The notes beneath the pieces are model-generated. The model was not told the origin of the DNA, ran no database searches, and was given only the letters and a program-made list of their open reading frames with translations. Positions 8,787 through 18,286 of a DNA stretch of 64,000 nt are shown piece by piece (the first letter of the stretch is position 1; each line of letters begins with the position of its first letter). The stretch is from Lachnospiraceae bacterium (GTDB taxonomy: Bacteria > Bacillota_A > Clostridia > Lachnospirales > Lachnospiraceae), in assembly GCA_016287765.1 (NCBI GenBank), contig JAEEWS010000005.1, positions 1 through 64,000 on the forward strand. Direction: 5' to 3'. The position numbers and the translations under genes were made by a program.

Positions 8787-8909
8787 TACCCTCATTTCAA
8801 ATGAGGGTATACAGATCGAACAATTTGGCTACACTCAATCACTAGCTGCTTCGGTCAGTCATACGACATTAACTTTACCCCTCTTCTGCCAAAAGGAAGA
8901 GGTTTTTTT
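8787..8909 (+). ncRNA. candidate small RNA, about 120 nt
   Basis: Transcription from the promoter ending at 8784 would begin near 8790 and end at the terminator CCTCTTC / GAAGAGG with seven T (8880-8909). A 9-bp hairpin (TACCCTCAT / ATGAGGGTA, 8787-8809) lies at the start, as in many stable regulatory RNAs. The body has no ATG-led frame with a ribosome site. It lies directly before the operon of conjugation genes, so a role in controlling transfer or copy number is plausible. I do not recognise the RNA family. Confidence 0.6.
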
Positions 8910-8984
8910 CTTAATTTTCCTATTTATACAAACTTCGCTTGATTTGCTTCTTGAACATCTTCATTCACTATTTCCGAAAAACGA

Positions 8985-9020
8985 CGTTTATTTAAATTTC
9001 GACCTCCATTTACTCATAAT
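8985..9020 (+). promoter_or_regulatory. shared promoter module, copy 2
   Basis: CG at 8985, T-rich run, CATAAT at 9015 (30 bases on). It should drive the whole conjugation operon from 9051 to 18101. Confidence 0.65.
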
Positions 9021-9050
9021 ACAAAATAAAAAGCTCAAGGAGGCTGTTTT

Positions 9051-10550
9051 ATGGCGGGATATGATATTAAGTCCGAAATGGACTTAGCGAAAGACACAAT
9101 GCAATATGTTGGGCAGTCATTCATAGACATTCTGAATGCCCTGATCGATTACGGTGACCACCAGGCCGAGTATACTCCTTACAAGCTAATGGCTGATTAT
9201 CTGAAACGTGATAAGAGAGTGACCGTATATGCCATTCAGGGTAGAGATGTTGAGGGTGCCTTTCTCGACGCCCTGTATAGAAAGAACATCCCTCACATGT
9301 TGGTATCAAACAAAGGTATGGTAATGATCCCTCCCGACTTCTACGAAGAAGTCAGACAGATTAATTATCAGTGCTGCATAGCAAAAGCTAATGACTACGT
9401 AATCGAGGTCACGACTGATGAGATGGAAAAAGCCATAGCGGAAACGGCACAGGTAAAAGACAAGAGTGTCAGCATCCTTCACGGGCTTGATCCTAAATTT
9501 GCGGAAAGCTTAACCAGCAAATGTGCAGAGCTTTCAAACGGCAAGCAGGGATTTACCGTCGGGAAAAGTCCTGCTGACGACGGAACAGTAGATTTTCTCA
9601 TTCCTTCTTCAAAAACGTACACGACCCGCTCGGACAACGGAATCAACGACCTCGCTGAAGCTTATCTGGCGGCATCGATGTCTCATTACGGTGCGAGAAG
9701 CCAAATACATATTAAGCATAAGGAAGATGACAAAAAGGCCCTTGAAGAGCTAAAGGAAAAAATAGCAGAGAAGAATTCTCAGGCTATTTATTATACAAGC
9801 GGACTGTGGAATAAAACGCTTGAAAATAGCGAAGCAAAAAGAGATGTATATGTGAAAGTTGCAAACGGTACAGCGGAACTTTATAAGTACGACGAAAGCA
9901 TTGGGCAATATCAGCTTGGTTACCAAGCTAAAATGGATTCTCCAACATTTGATAAAGATTTACGTAAATTATTTTCGCAGATCCTGAACATAACAAAGGA
10001 ACGCTTTACTTATGACGAACTCCAAGCTGAACTTCATAAGGAAGTGAAACTGGGCAGTGATCGTCTTGATGAAGATACACAAAATTCCAACTGGCGAGCA
10101 TTGAAAGAACTGGATGAAAATCTCCGCGAGGGTGTTGTGGCAGTTGCAAAGCACAGAGTTGAAACCGAGCCAAGCAGGATGATGAATCTTTCAGATAAAG
10201 CCGTACTCCAAATTAAGTATCAGAACGAGATCCTGTCAGCTCTGTCCGAAGGTAAGACCGACCTTCCCGGGTACGACTCCAGAGATCTTGAGACCTTACG
10301 ACTCACAATTGAAGAAAAATGCAAAGGTCAGGAACCCATGACTCTCGGCTATAAATCCCTGAAAGACGAATATCTGGCAGGCTTAAGAAATGCCGTGGAC
10401 AAATCTAAGGCCATAACAATGGAAAAGAGAGATGCCCGCACCGAAAAGCAAATCATTCACGACAACAAGGCTAAGCAGAAAAGTCATGCCAAGACAAAAG
10501 AGCCTACAAAAGCCGGAAGTCGTGATGAGGGCATAGAGCATAGACGGTAA
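9051..10550 (+). CDS. protein before VirD4, possible PcfB-like (DUF3801) accessory
   Basis: A 499-residue soluble protein with AAGGAGG before ATG 9051. Residues 10-105 (a helical part, then VTVYAIQGRDVEGAF and NIPHMLV) resemble in order and spacing the DUF3801/PcfB proteins that sit next to coupling proteins in Gram-positive conjugation systems. The remaining 390 residues are charged and mostly helical, with a basic C-terminus. It ends 16 bases before virD4. PcfB-type proteins help bring relaxosome substrate to the coupling ATPase. The similarity is weak, so the assignment leans on position. Confidence 0.5.
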   Translation: MAGYDIKSEMDLAKDTMQYVGQSFIDILNALIDYGDHQAEYTPYKLMADYLKRDKRVTVYAIQGRDVEGAFLDALYRKNIPHMLVSNKGMVMIPPDFYEEVRQINYQCCIAKANDYVIEVTTDEMEKAIAETAQVKDKSVSILHGLDPKFAESLTSKCAELSNGKQGFTVGKSPADDGTVDFLIPSSKTYTTRSDNGINDLAEAYLAASMSHYGARSQIHIKHKEDDKKALEELKEKIAEKNSQAIYYTSGLWNKTLENSEAKRDVYVKVANGTAELYKYDESIGQYQLGYQAKMDSPTFDKDLRKLFSQILNITKERFTYDELQAELHKEVKLGSDRLDEDTQNSNWRALKELDENLREGVVAVAKHRVETEPSRMMNLSDKAVLQIKYQNEILSALSEGKTDLPGYDSRDLETLRLTIEEKCKGQEPMTLGYKSLKDEYLAGLRNAVDKSKAITMEKRDARTEKQIIHDNKAKQKSHAKTKEPTKAGSRDEGIEHRR

Positions 10551-10565
10551 AGAGGAAACGGAAAG

Positions 10566-13289
10566 ATGAAGAAATTAACAGAAGAAGAAAAGAAAAAGCT
10601 CCAAAAAAAGAGAGTCGTCAGAGAAATAATTGCTTCAATACTATACTTCTTTGCAACACTTATAACGCTTCATTACTCTGCTGTTAATAACAGTAAAGAA
10701 ATGTTGCGTGCATCTTTCGCTGAAAAGCTGAGCCTTGCGGTGAAAAACATAATCTTTGATCCGCTCGAAATTATCCCGCCCAACTGGACGTTGTTGTTTG
10801 TCCTTATAACGGTATACGCGTTTATCGCCTTACAGCTCCACCTCCGCCAGATTTCGGCCCGTATGAGGAAAATCGACGACCTGGATACGATTAACGGTGA
10901 CTCTCACCTCATGACTGAAGAGGACGTGATAGACTTCAATAAAAAACGTACGGATCCACTCGGTAAGCCCGAGATTGACGGCCCTCAGAATATGATCCTG
11001 GCCAAATACTTACGACTTACAATGAATACGAGATACCCTAAGGCCTTACAACGTTTGCTCCCCTTAAACCTTAACTGTCTCGTCGTGGGTGCATCCGGTA
11101 CAGGTAAGTCAAGATTCATGATTGGCCCCAATATCCTGCAGTATAACGCTAACTACGTTATTACCGACCCTTCCGGAGAGCTGCTTAAGACTTACGGCAA
11201 AGCGTTGGAAGATAATGGATATAGAGTAAGCGTGTTCAATCTTACAGATGTATATAAGGGAAGCCGATATAATCCTTTCCATTACCTCAATTCTGAAAAG
11301 GATGTCTTTATTATTGTAAAGACACTCATCCAGAATACAACACCCCCCAACTCACATAAAGGTGATGACTTTTGGGAAAAAATGGAAACGACACTTCTCA
11401 ATGCATTGTTCCTGTATCTCTGGCACGTGCAGCCTGACGAAAGATTAAAGACCATTTCCAAAGTAATGGAACTCATTCACTTCGCGGAAATCGACGAAAA
11501 CGATTCTTCTGTCCAGTCACCTCTCGACCTTATGTTTGAGGAACTGAACAAAAAGGATCCCGGGAACCTCGCTTATCAGGAATACACGACTTTCAAACTT
11601 GCCGCAGGTAAAACACTTAAGGAAACTCTCGTATCCGTAGGTTCGAGACTCCAGGCATTTGAACTTGACGACGTCAAGTATCTTACCAATATCGACGAAT
11701 TGCATCTAGAATCTTTCGCCGACACAAAGCAGGCACTTTTTGTAATCCTTCCCACCGGTGATGAAACATTTAACTTCCTTGCGTCGCTCATGTACTCACA
11801 GCTCTTTATGACTCTGTATAATTACGCCGAAACGCAGGCCTCGTACGGATGGATGGCATGTACCGGTCCGACTAACGTGATTAAAGTCGCAAGAGCAAAA
11901 TCCTCAGAAGAATCAAAAGATGCAAAAGAAGAAATCGAAAGATTCATAAAAGAAGTCCATGCAGGAACAAAACTCGTATGGAATGAGGACAGGAAATATT
12001 ATGAGATTCGTACGGAAAACACAGACGAACTCATTATCTGGCGCGGCACTGAAGAAATGGCAAACAAAGCCATTGCAAACTTCAAGAACCTCAAAGCGGT
12101 TAAGTGTCGTAACGCCTGTCCGATGCATGTACGATTCATGCTTGACGAGTTTGCGAACATCGGTGCTATTCCGGCATTTGAGCAGAAACTTTCGACAATC
12201 CGTAAGTATGAAATCTCTTGTATGATCGTTTTGCAGGGTATCGAACAGCTGAAGACAAGATATAAAGATACAGCAAGTACGATCATGGCGAACTGCGATA
12301 CTCAGATCTGTCTCGGAGCTTCCGATGAGGCCACAACTACTTATTTCTCTAAAAAGATGGGGTTCAAGACCACAAAGACGGCAAATTACAACTTCAAGGG
12401 TAATTCCAACGAAGGTATGTCGATCAGCCGTTCCAAAATTGAAGTTATGACGCCTGATCAGATCAATCGTATGGACTCCATGGAATGCCTTGTTGTTATT
12501 CGTTCTCATTTCCCGTACAAGGGCGAAAAGTACAATGTAGAAGACCACCCGAATTGGGCATATGTTGAAGAACATAAGGATGAGTTCAGCGTACCCGAAT
12601 CGAAGGACATTAAAAATCGTCGTGTCGGTCCTCTCTGGTTACAGGAGCAGAAGAAGAAAGAAGAGGCCGCCGCAAAACGAAAGGCAGAAGAAGAGAGAGC
12701 CCAAGCGGAAAAAGCGGCTGCTGAAGAAAAAATGGGAAAACCTGTTACCGAACAGCAAATTTCCGTTCCTACTAACGACTCTCAGTCTAAACCCACTCTC
12801 GCTAACGATGCTCAGGCGAACATTAGTTCCGTTTCCTCTGATATTGTAAATGAAGAGGCGGATCCTTCTTTAAACGCCGATATAGGAGAAATTAACGTCG
12901 ATGAAAACCCGACTCCCGTTATAGAAGATGGAGACAGCAAACCACCGTTTGCAGATTCTTCAACGGGTGGTACAAACAGCAGTAAGTCGTCAGACGGAGT
13001 GGTTTCCGACGACCAGTCGTCAATGGGATCATCAGGCTTCTTAAGCTCAACCGCTGCACAGAAGATGCAGAACAAGGCACGACTGGAGAATGCGAGAAAG
13101 TATCAGCAGGAGGTCGATAACTTCAAAGAAAATCCTCTTCCCGGTTTCAAGGATACTGCCGACAGTCTTATGGAAGCTTTCGGCATTGTAGAAGGAATGG
13201 AAGATGCTCAGATAAAAGAGGCTGTTGAAAGCCTGTTGTCGTTAGAGACTCCTCCGGAAGAATTCTTGAACTACGTTCTGACAGATTAG
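10566..13289 (+). CDS. virD4: VirD4/TraG-type conjugative coupling ATPase
   Basis: A 907-residue protein. Two N-terminal membrane helices (about residues 20-40 and 75-95) are followed by the cytoplasmic ATPase domain. Walker A is GASGTGKS near residue 175, then VITDPSGELL. Walker B is FMLDEFANIG near residue 524, then the conserved VLQGIEQLK. These proteins dock the relaxase-DNA complex and feed it to the transfer channel. The last 200 residues are Ala/Glu- and Ser/Asp-rich low complexity, longer than in most relatives, and may be a substrate-docking tail. A segment of about 80 residues (roughly 435-515) sits between the ATPase halves, where the all-alpha domain is expected. Confidence 0.92.
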   Translation: MKKLTEEEKKKLQKKRVVREIIASILYFFATLITLHYSAVNNSKEMLRASFAEKLSLAVKNIIFDPLEIIPPNWTLLFVLITVYAFIALQLHLRQISARMRKIDDLDTINGDSHLMTEEDVIDFNKKRTDPLGKPEIDGPQNMILAKYLRLTMNTRYPKALQRLLPLNLNCLVVGASGTGKSRFMIGPNILQYNANYVITDPSGELLKTYGKALEDNGYRVSVFNLTDVYKGSRYNPFHYLNSEKDVFIIVKTLIQNTTPPNSHKGDDFWEKMETTLLNALFLYLWHVQPDERLKTISKVMELIHFAEIDENDSSVQSPLDLMFEELNKKDPGNLAYQEYTTFKLAAGKTLKETLVSVGSRLQAFELDDVKYLTNIDELHLESFADTKQALFVILPTGDETFNFLASLMYSQLFMTLYNYAETQASYGWMACTGPTNVIKVARAKSSEESKDAKEEIERFIKEVHAGTKLVWNEDRKYYEIRTENTDELIIWRGTEEMANKAIANFKNLKAVKCRNACPMHVRFMLDEFANIGAIPAFEQKLSTIRKYEISCMIVLQGIEQLKTRYKDTASTIMANCDTQICLGASDEATTTYFSKKMGFKTTKTANYNFKGNSNEGMSISRSKIEVMTPDQINRMDSMECLVVIRSHFPYKGEKYNVEDHPNWAYVEEHKDEFSVPESKDIKNRRVGPLWLQEQKKKEEAAAKRKAEEERAQAEKAAAEEKMGKPVTEQQISVPTNDSQSKPTLANDAQANISSVSSDIVNEEADPSLNADIGEINVDENPTPVIEDGDSKPPFADSSTGGTNSSKSSDGVVSDDQSSMGSSGFLSSTAAQKMQNKARLENARKYQQEVDNFKENPLPGFKDTADSLMEAFGIVEGMEDAQIKEAVESLLSLETPPEEFLNYVLTD

Positions 13290-13398
13290 TCAGACGATAA
13301 GTAAATGTGCGTAAAACAAAAAAAGAGGCAAGGTGTACACAAAATATAACATAGACGAAAGTCGTAACAAAAATATTCTTTTCGAAAGGAAAAAAATT

Positions 13399-13815
13399 AT
13401 GAAGAAAATCGTAACCTCATCCAAGAAGTCCACATTCACAAAAATCGTGAGAGGAATCCAAAAGGCAGCTCCCTATGTAATGGGATTTGCATTCGCAATG
13501 CTGGCAGGTGTTGCTTCGTTCGCTTTTGCAGATACTACAGCCAGCAGTGAAGACATAGCATTCATCACAAAAATACTCACGTGGATCATCCGTGGTATCG
13601 GTCTGGTCCCTGCTGTCCCCGGGGTCCTTTCCGCAATTGAAGGGCTTGCTGCATACAACGAGGCCAGAGAGAATTCAGGCGGCCCTGAGGCTGATAAAGC
13701 TAAGAAGAAAATGGGAACTGCTATTACAAGCCTCCTTCTTGTCGCGATCATACAGGCTTCAGCGGCAACAATTGCATCTACGATAGCTGGCTTTATTAAC
13801 AGAGGAATCATTTAA
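13399..13815 (+). CDS. VirB2/Maff2-like pilin or channel subunit
   Basis: A 138-residue membrane protein started at ATG 13399 after GAAAGGA; an upstream in-frame start at 13333 lacks a ribosome site. It has a basic N-terminus, a hydrophobic segment (VMGFAFAMLAGVASFAFA, possibly a cleaved signal ending AFA), a second hydrophobic helix around GIGLVPAVPGVL, a short charged loop, and a third helix near the end. This three-helix plan at the position between virD4 and virB6 is typical of VirB2-type subunits in Gram-positive type IV secretion. No length anomaly. Confidence 0.75.
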   Translation: MKKIVTSSKKSTFTKIVRGIQKAAPYVMGFAFAMLAGVASFAFADTTASSEDIAFITKILTWIIRGIGLVPAVPGVLSAIEGLAAYNEARENSGGPEADKAKKKMGTAITSLLLVAIIQASAATIASTIAGFINRGII

Positions 13816-13841
13816 TACATACCAGATTGCACCAGTTTCTG

Positions 13842-13872
13842 CGCCCGGCGTACAACTTCTGTGCGGCGGGCG
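13842..13872 (+). promoter_or_regulatory. GC-rich hairpin before the virB6-like gene
   Basis: CGCCCGGCG and CGGCGGGCG form a 9-bp stem with one mismatch and a 13-base loop, ending 15 bases before the ATG at 13888. No T-run. It may set relative expression of the two flanking genes by protecting or stalling the transcript. Confidence 0.45.
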
Positions 13873-13887
13873 TATTTCAGAAAAAAT

Positions 13888-15072
13888 ATGGAAAACACAT
13901 TTAAACTAAACTTAACACAGAAAAATATAAAAAGGTACGCAAGCTTCTTAACGATTGCATTTATCCTTACTGTTGTACTTTTTCATAATATATTCGCGTC
14001 CGCATCACAATTCGCTTCAAATAAAGCAACCGGATCAAACGAAAACCTTACAGGCTACGACTCAAGCCTTAAGATTCATCGTATGGCGCGGGAAATTGCC
14101 CACGGCGCGATGAATGAGATAATGTCGGTTATAATCCCTGATAAGGAAGAGCCTTCCGCATATGCGCAGATTTATCAGATGGTAATAAGCTTCAGAATAA
14201 ACGGAGATACGACTGTAGGAAGACTTTTAAGTTCAGATCCTACAGGTCGACATTCCGGTACAGATATTTACCGCAAAACCGAATCGAGTACACTACATAC
14301 GCAAAAAAACGGTGAAGACATAACTGTTTTTGAAGACTTCTTTAAGGGCATTATATCAATGGCTAAATACATAGCACTCCTGTGGATGATTGCCCTTGCC
14401 ATCATGAATTACATGGAAGCACAACAGCGAGAACAGGCGTCCAGCGACCTTTTTTATAAGATGGCGACGCAGGTTGCGGTAACCGGAATGATTATCATAA
14501 AAAGTGATATGATTCTGGAAATGATTCTTATCTTCGGAAATTGGCTCGCTGCATTCGTCTGCAAGTCCTTAATCAATTTTAAGGATCCTGAGGCAACCGG
14601 CGTGAGCTGGGCAGATCTTGTAAGAGATGCGAGAGGAGACGGCCAATTAAAAGGTGGAAGCATTTTTACGCAAGCTCCTGCATGGGCTTCGCTCGTGCTC
14701 CCCTGGGGTGCGGTAAAACTCGTAGAAATTGCATCTAAATTCGTTATCTTACAGCTTATCTTTGAACTTGCAATAAGACGAGTACTCCTGCCTTTTGCTA
14801 TAACTGACATATATCACGAAGGTCTACGCTCAAGAGGAGCTATGTGGTTTAAAGGTATTTTCGGTGTCTTTATGAAGATCCTTACATGTGCCATCGTGGC
14901 AGCTCTTATAGCGATGTTCTCGGATATCATTATGGAATTTAGCACAAAAGGTATGGACAATGCGGAAGCAATGGATGGGAAAGTGTTCGCGGTTATACTT
15001 ATGTCGTTTACCGGACTCGGGCTCATGCTTAAATCCGGTGAGTACATAAATAAACTACTGGGAATTAATTAA
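13888..15072 (+). CDS. VirB6/TrbL-like polytopic membrane protein
   Basis: A 394-residue protein with one N-terminal helix (YASFLTIAFILTVVLF) and a hydrophilic extracellular loop. At least five further membrane segments follow between residues about 155 and 390. The polytopic core after a surface loop is the layout of VirB6-like inner channel proteins, and it sits directly before virB3 and virB4 homologues. ATG 13888 lacks a good ribosome site. A GTG at 13861 in frame would lie inside the upstream hairpin, so the start is uncertain. Confidence 0.75.
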   Translation: MENTFKLNLTQKNIKRYASFLTIAFILTVVLFHNIFASASQFASNKATGSNENLTGYDSSLKIHRMAREIAHGAMNEIMSVIIPDKEEPSAYAQIYQMVISFRINGDTTVGRLLSSDPTGRHSGTDIYRKTESSTLHTQKNGEDITVFEDFFKGIISMAKYIALLWMIALAIMNYMEAQQREQASSDLFYKMATQVAVTGMIIIKSDMILEMILIFGNWLAAFVCKSLINFKDPEATGVSWADLVRDARGDGQLKGGSIFTQAPAWASLVLPWGAVKLVEIASKFVILQLIFELAIRRVLLPFAITDIYHEGLRSRGAMWFKGIFGVFMKILTCAIVAALIAMFSDIIMEFSTKGMDNAEAMDGKVFAVILMSFTGLGLMLKSGEYINKLLGIN

Positions 15073-15084
15073 TGAGGTGGTTTT

Positions 15085-15534
15085 ATGATCGAAGTTGATT
15101 TTAACCGTGATATTAAAAATCTTGAACCTAAATTCATGATGAACCTTACAAAGCACCAGTGCAAATGGCTTCTCATAGGTCTTATCTACGCTGTTCCGAT
15201 TTGTGCTGTCGTGCCCCTTAAACTGTACGGTCGTATTCTTCTGGGCGTCGTCCTTTTGATTCCGGCTCTCATCGTCGGAACGATCAAGTGGTACCACATG
15301 AACATGGATGTTTTCATCTTTCGTTGGTTATACGCCCGCGTTTGGACTCCCTCACGACGTAAGCGTACTTCTCAAAACACCATGCGTCGTGCGTACGACG
15401 CTTTGCTTAAAGAAGACGAGCGGGAAGCATTAAAGAGGCTCTCGGCTAAGGAAAGAAAAAAACTAGAGAAGCAAAAAGAATCCGGACCTAAAGTCAAGTA
15501 TTCAAAAAATCCCGACTTTAAGGTATTCAGATAG
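15085..15534 (+). CDS. prgI: PrgI-family (VirB3-like) membrane protein
   Basis: A 149-residue protein with two adjacent membrane helices (about residues 27-45 and 50-70). The N-terminal IEVDFNRDIKNLEPKFMMNLT fits the PrgI family, found beside VirB4 in Gram-positive transfer systems. The C-terminus is strongly basic (TPSRRKRTSQN) and cytoplasmic. Ribosome site TGAGGTGG. It ends 15 bases before virB4. Confidence 0.85.
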   Translation: MIEVDFNRDIKNLEPKFMMNLTKHQCKWLLIGLIYAVPICAVVPLKLYGRILLGVVLLIPALIVGTIKWYHMNMDVFIFRWLYARVWTPSRRKRTSQNTMRRAYDALLKEDEREALKRLSAKERKKLEKQKESGPKVKYSKNPDFKVFR

Positions 15535-15549
15535 GAGCTGTTTAATTTT

Positions 15550-17988
15550 ATGGCAAAGAAATTACCTAAGAATATCGCTGAAAAGCAAAGAATTTATCAG
15601 TTACCCCAGAATATTAGAGAGACCATCCCCCTTTGTGGCATCATGAGAAACGGTATCGTCGAAACGACGCCAGGCACGTTCACAAGGTCGTACAAGCTTC
15701 CCGATGCAAACTTTCTCACAGCGTCGTTAGAAGACCATGCTCGTATCTATAGAGAGTACGGCGCTTTTATGAACTCAATCCCTGAAGACATACGTTTCCA
15801 GGTGAACATTTTCTCACATGAAATTGATAAGAAGATAATCACTAAAGAGTTAAAGATACCGCCTCAGCCTGACGGATTCAATAAACTTCGTCAGGACTGC
15901 AATTCCATCGTGTTTGCTGATCTTGCAAAGAGCCGTAAATCCGTAACCCAGGATCTCTATTTCACGACTTCAATTACGAGAGATAACGCGGAGCTTGCTT
16001 CCAAGAAACTTCTCCAGATGGATGAAGAAATTACAAAAAGCATCAAGGCAATAGCAGGCACATTGCCTAAGGCTTTAAACGGATTTGAAAGGATGTCGTT
16101 ACTTCACGACATTTATAATCAGGATTACGGTGATAAGCTCATAGACGAAGAATCTGTTCTGAAAGCAGTTTCGGAGGGCTCTTCGATTAAAGATATCATC
16201 GGTCCTTGCACACCGTCATTTGACTTTTCAAATCCGTCACGTTTTATGGTTGGCGATATGTATGCACAAGCACTCAGCATTTCAAGAACAAGCTGGCCCG
16301 GGAAAATGGCTGCAGATTATCTTTCGGAATTGGTTGGCACCCAAAATACGATGCTCATCAGTCTTACATATGAGAAGCTCCCTGTAGATAAAGCTGAAAA
16401 ACTGGCCAAAGACAACATGAGGAATGTAAGCGGAAAGATCAGTGAGCTTCAGAGAAAAAACGCTCAGGACGGATATTTCGTTGACGCTCCTCAAGAGTTA
16501 CAGCAAGCCGACGCCAACGCGAAAACTCTTTACGACGACATTACAATGAGAGATCAGCGTCTTTACCTCACGACTTTTATTATCGTCGTGTTTGCCCATA
16601 CGGTTGAAGAACTTGAAGGCGAAGTATCCAGTCTCAAACAGGTGTCGTCAAAGAGAGGATGCCCTCTTTACACCACGACCTATCAGCAGGAATTTGCTTT
16701 TAACCAAAGCTTGCCTCTTGCAAGATCTGATATGGCGAAAGGTGAAGAGAGATTATTCACGACTGAAGAAGCAAGCGTTTTCGTTCCTTTTTCGTCGGAA
16801 TCGCTTTCGCAACCCGGCGGTACATACCTTGGTATCTGTCCTGCAAATAATAGGCACATCCAGCATAACAGACTAAGGGGGCAGAACTACAATGGTCTCA
16901 TTTTCGGTGGCCCCGGTTCCGGAAAATCCGTAACAGCAAAGTACATTCTGCTCACGACGCTCTTAAGAGATCCTAAAGCTCAATTCTTCGTAATCGACCC
17001 TCAGGGCGAATATGGAAAAATTGTGCGTGAAATGTCTTCAATCGCTGCAGAATATGTCTTTGCACCCGGCTGCGGCAAGTATTTGAATCCGCTCGATTTG
17101 GATATCACGACAAGCGATGACGAAATCGATCCCATTGCAGCAAAAGCCGACCGAATCGAAGAACTCATCACGATCATTGCTGATACTGACCGTCTTTCTC
17201 CTGCGGCATCGTCAGTTCTTAACCGATGTGTAAAGAGATTGTACGTTCCTTATATCGATGAGCTTACCAGAGCAGGAAAGACCTTCGACAGAGATAAGTG
17301 CCCGACACTTACATCTCTTTATTCGGAACTTAAGCTTGAAGCTCGGCAAGATCCTATGGCCGGAGCCATTGCTGAAGAGCTTGATAAATACGTCAGTGGA
17401 ACCTTCGATACATTTTCGAAGCACACAAACGTTAACACGTCCGCGAGGCTCATTGTGTATAATACCAAACGTCTTGGAAAGGGCATGAGAGAATTGGGCC
17501 TCTTTATCTGCATGTCAGATATATACAACCGTATGATCGAGAATAGTAAACAGGGAATCTTCACTCATATTATCATTGATGAGTTTCATGTTCTGCTCGA
17601 AAGCCCCAGAACCGTAACCTTCCTTCTTCATATATGGAAGATGGCAAGAAAGTGGATGGGCAGTCCTACAGGCATCACTCAGAATATGGAAGACTTGATG
17701 CTTTCAAAGGAAACAAGAGCTATCTTTAACACCACGTCGTTCATAGTCATGATGAACGCACCTGAACAGGACAGGACAGCCATCGGCGAGCTGCTCCATC
17801 TGTCATCGGAACAGCTTAAATTCATCACCAATGCCCCCAGAGGGCAGGGCCTATTATATAACGGCAGAGTCACAATTCCTTTCACTCTCAATCTTTGTCC
17901 TGACAAGGATAATCCGACTCAACTGTTCAAGATGGTGAACACATCACCGACAGACAATGAAAAAGAAAAAGAAAGGACCGCAGGGTGA
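15550..17988 (+). CDS. virB4: VirB4/TraE-type transfer ATPase
   Basis: An 812-residue ATPase that powers assembly and substrate movement in the type IV channel. The N-terminal half is the typical VirB4 membrane-associated region. Walker A is FGGPGSGKS near residue 453, followed by FVIDPQGEYGKI. Walker B is IIDEFHVLLESP near residue 674, then the conserved GITQNMEDL. Length and motif order match the family. It lies between PrgI and a tiny membrane peptide, 15 and 5 bases from its neighbours. Confidence 0.93.
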   Translation: MAKKLPKNIAEKQRIYQLPQNIRETIPLCGIMRNGIVETTPGTFTRSYKLPDANFLTASLEDHARIYREYGAFMNSIPEDIRFQVNIFSHEIDKKIITKELKIPPQPDGFNKLRQDCNSIVFADLAKSRKSVTQDLYFTTSITRDNAELASKKLLQMDEEITKSIKAIAGTLPKALNGFERMSLLHDIYNQDYGDKLIDEESVLKAVSEGSSIKDIIGPCTPSFDFSNPSRFMVGDMYAQALSISRTSWPGKMAADYLSELVGTQNTMLISLTYEKLPVDKAEKLAKDNMRNVSGKISELQRKNAQDGYFVDAPQELQQADANAKTLYDDITMRDQRLYLTTFIIVVFAHTVEELEGEVSSLKQVSSKRGCPLYTTTYQQEFAFNQSLPLARSDMAKGEERLFTTEEASVFVPFSSESLSQPGGTYLGICPANNRHIQHNRLRGQNYNGLIFGGPGSGKSVTAKYILLTTLLRDPKAQFFVIDPQGEYGKIVREMSSIAAEYVFAPGCGKYLNPLDLDITTSDDEIDPIAAKADRIEELITIIADTDRLSPAASSVLNRCVKRLYVPYIDELTRAGKTFDRDKCPTLTSLYSELKLEARQDPMAGAIAEELDKYVSGTFDTFSKHTNVNTSARLIVYNTKRLGKGMRELGLFICMSDIYNRMIENSKQGIFTHIIIDEFHVLLESPRTVTFLLHIWKMARKWMGSPTGITQNMEDLMLSKETRAIFNTTSFIVMMNAPEQDRTAIGELLHLSSEQLKFITNAPRGQGLLYNGRVTIPFTLNLCPDKDNPTQLFKMVNTSPTDNEKEKERTAG

Positions 17989-17993
17989 CAATT

Positions 17994-18101
17994 ATGGGAT
18001 GGGATATTGCAGATAACGTAATTTTGATCATATTCTTTCTTGCATTCGTCGTTCTGACCATTATAAGAGGCGTGAAGAATCGCAAGAAAAAGGACGAATA
18101 A
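17994..18101 (+). CDS. 35-residue single-helix membrane peptide after VirB4
   Basis: ATG 17994 follows AGGGTGA and lies 5 bases after the virB4 stop. The peptide has a short acidic start, one hydrophobic helix (ILIIFFLAFVVLTII) and a strongly basic end (NRKKKDE), the layout of a small membrane protein with its C-terminus inside. It is the last gene before the operon terminator. Probably a real accessory of the transfer channel; I know no named family. Confidence 0.65.
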   Translation: MGWDIADNVILIIFFLAFVVLTIIRGVKNRKKKDE

Positions 18102-18143
18102 TCGTACCGGCCTGTACGATCAGAGAAATAATCAAACAACAAA

Positions 18144-18186
18144 GAGTCGTTCGATTCTCAAGAGGGAATTTGGACGACTCTTTTTT
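18144..18186 (+). terminator. terminator of the conjugation operon
   Basis: GAGTCGT and ACGACTC pair across a loop with further partial pairing, followed by six T. The stem itself is built from the over-represented GTCGT/ACGAC word. Confidence 0.8.
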
Positions 18187-18212
18187 AAGCAATACTGTGT
18201 CATTAAAAATGA

Positions 18213-18248
18213 CGTTTTTTTTAAACTGCACCTCTTTTTACCAATAAT
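18213..18248 (+). promoter_or_regulatory. shared promoter module, copy 3
   Basis: CG at 18213, eight T, AATAAT at 18243 (30 bases on). Drives the large surface protein at 18287. Confidence 0.6.
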
Positions 18249-18286
18249 AATAAATAAATTATGCAAAGAAAGGGGTTAATGTGTTT

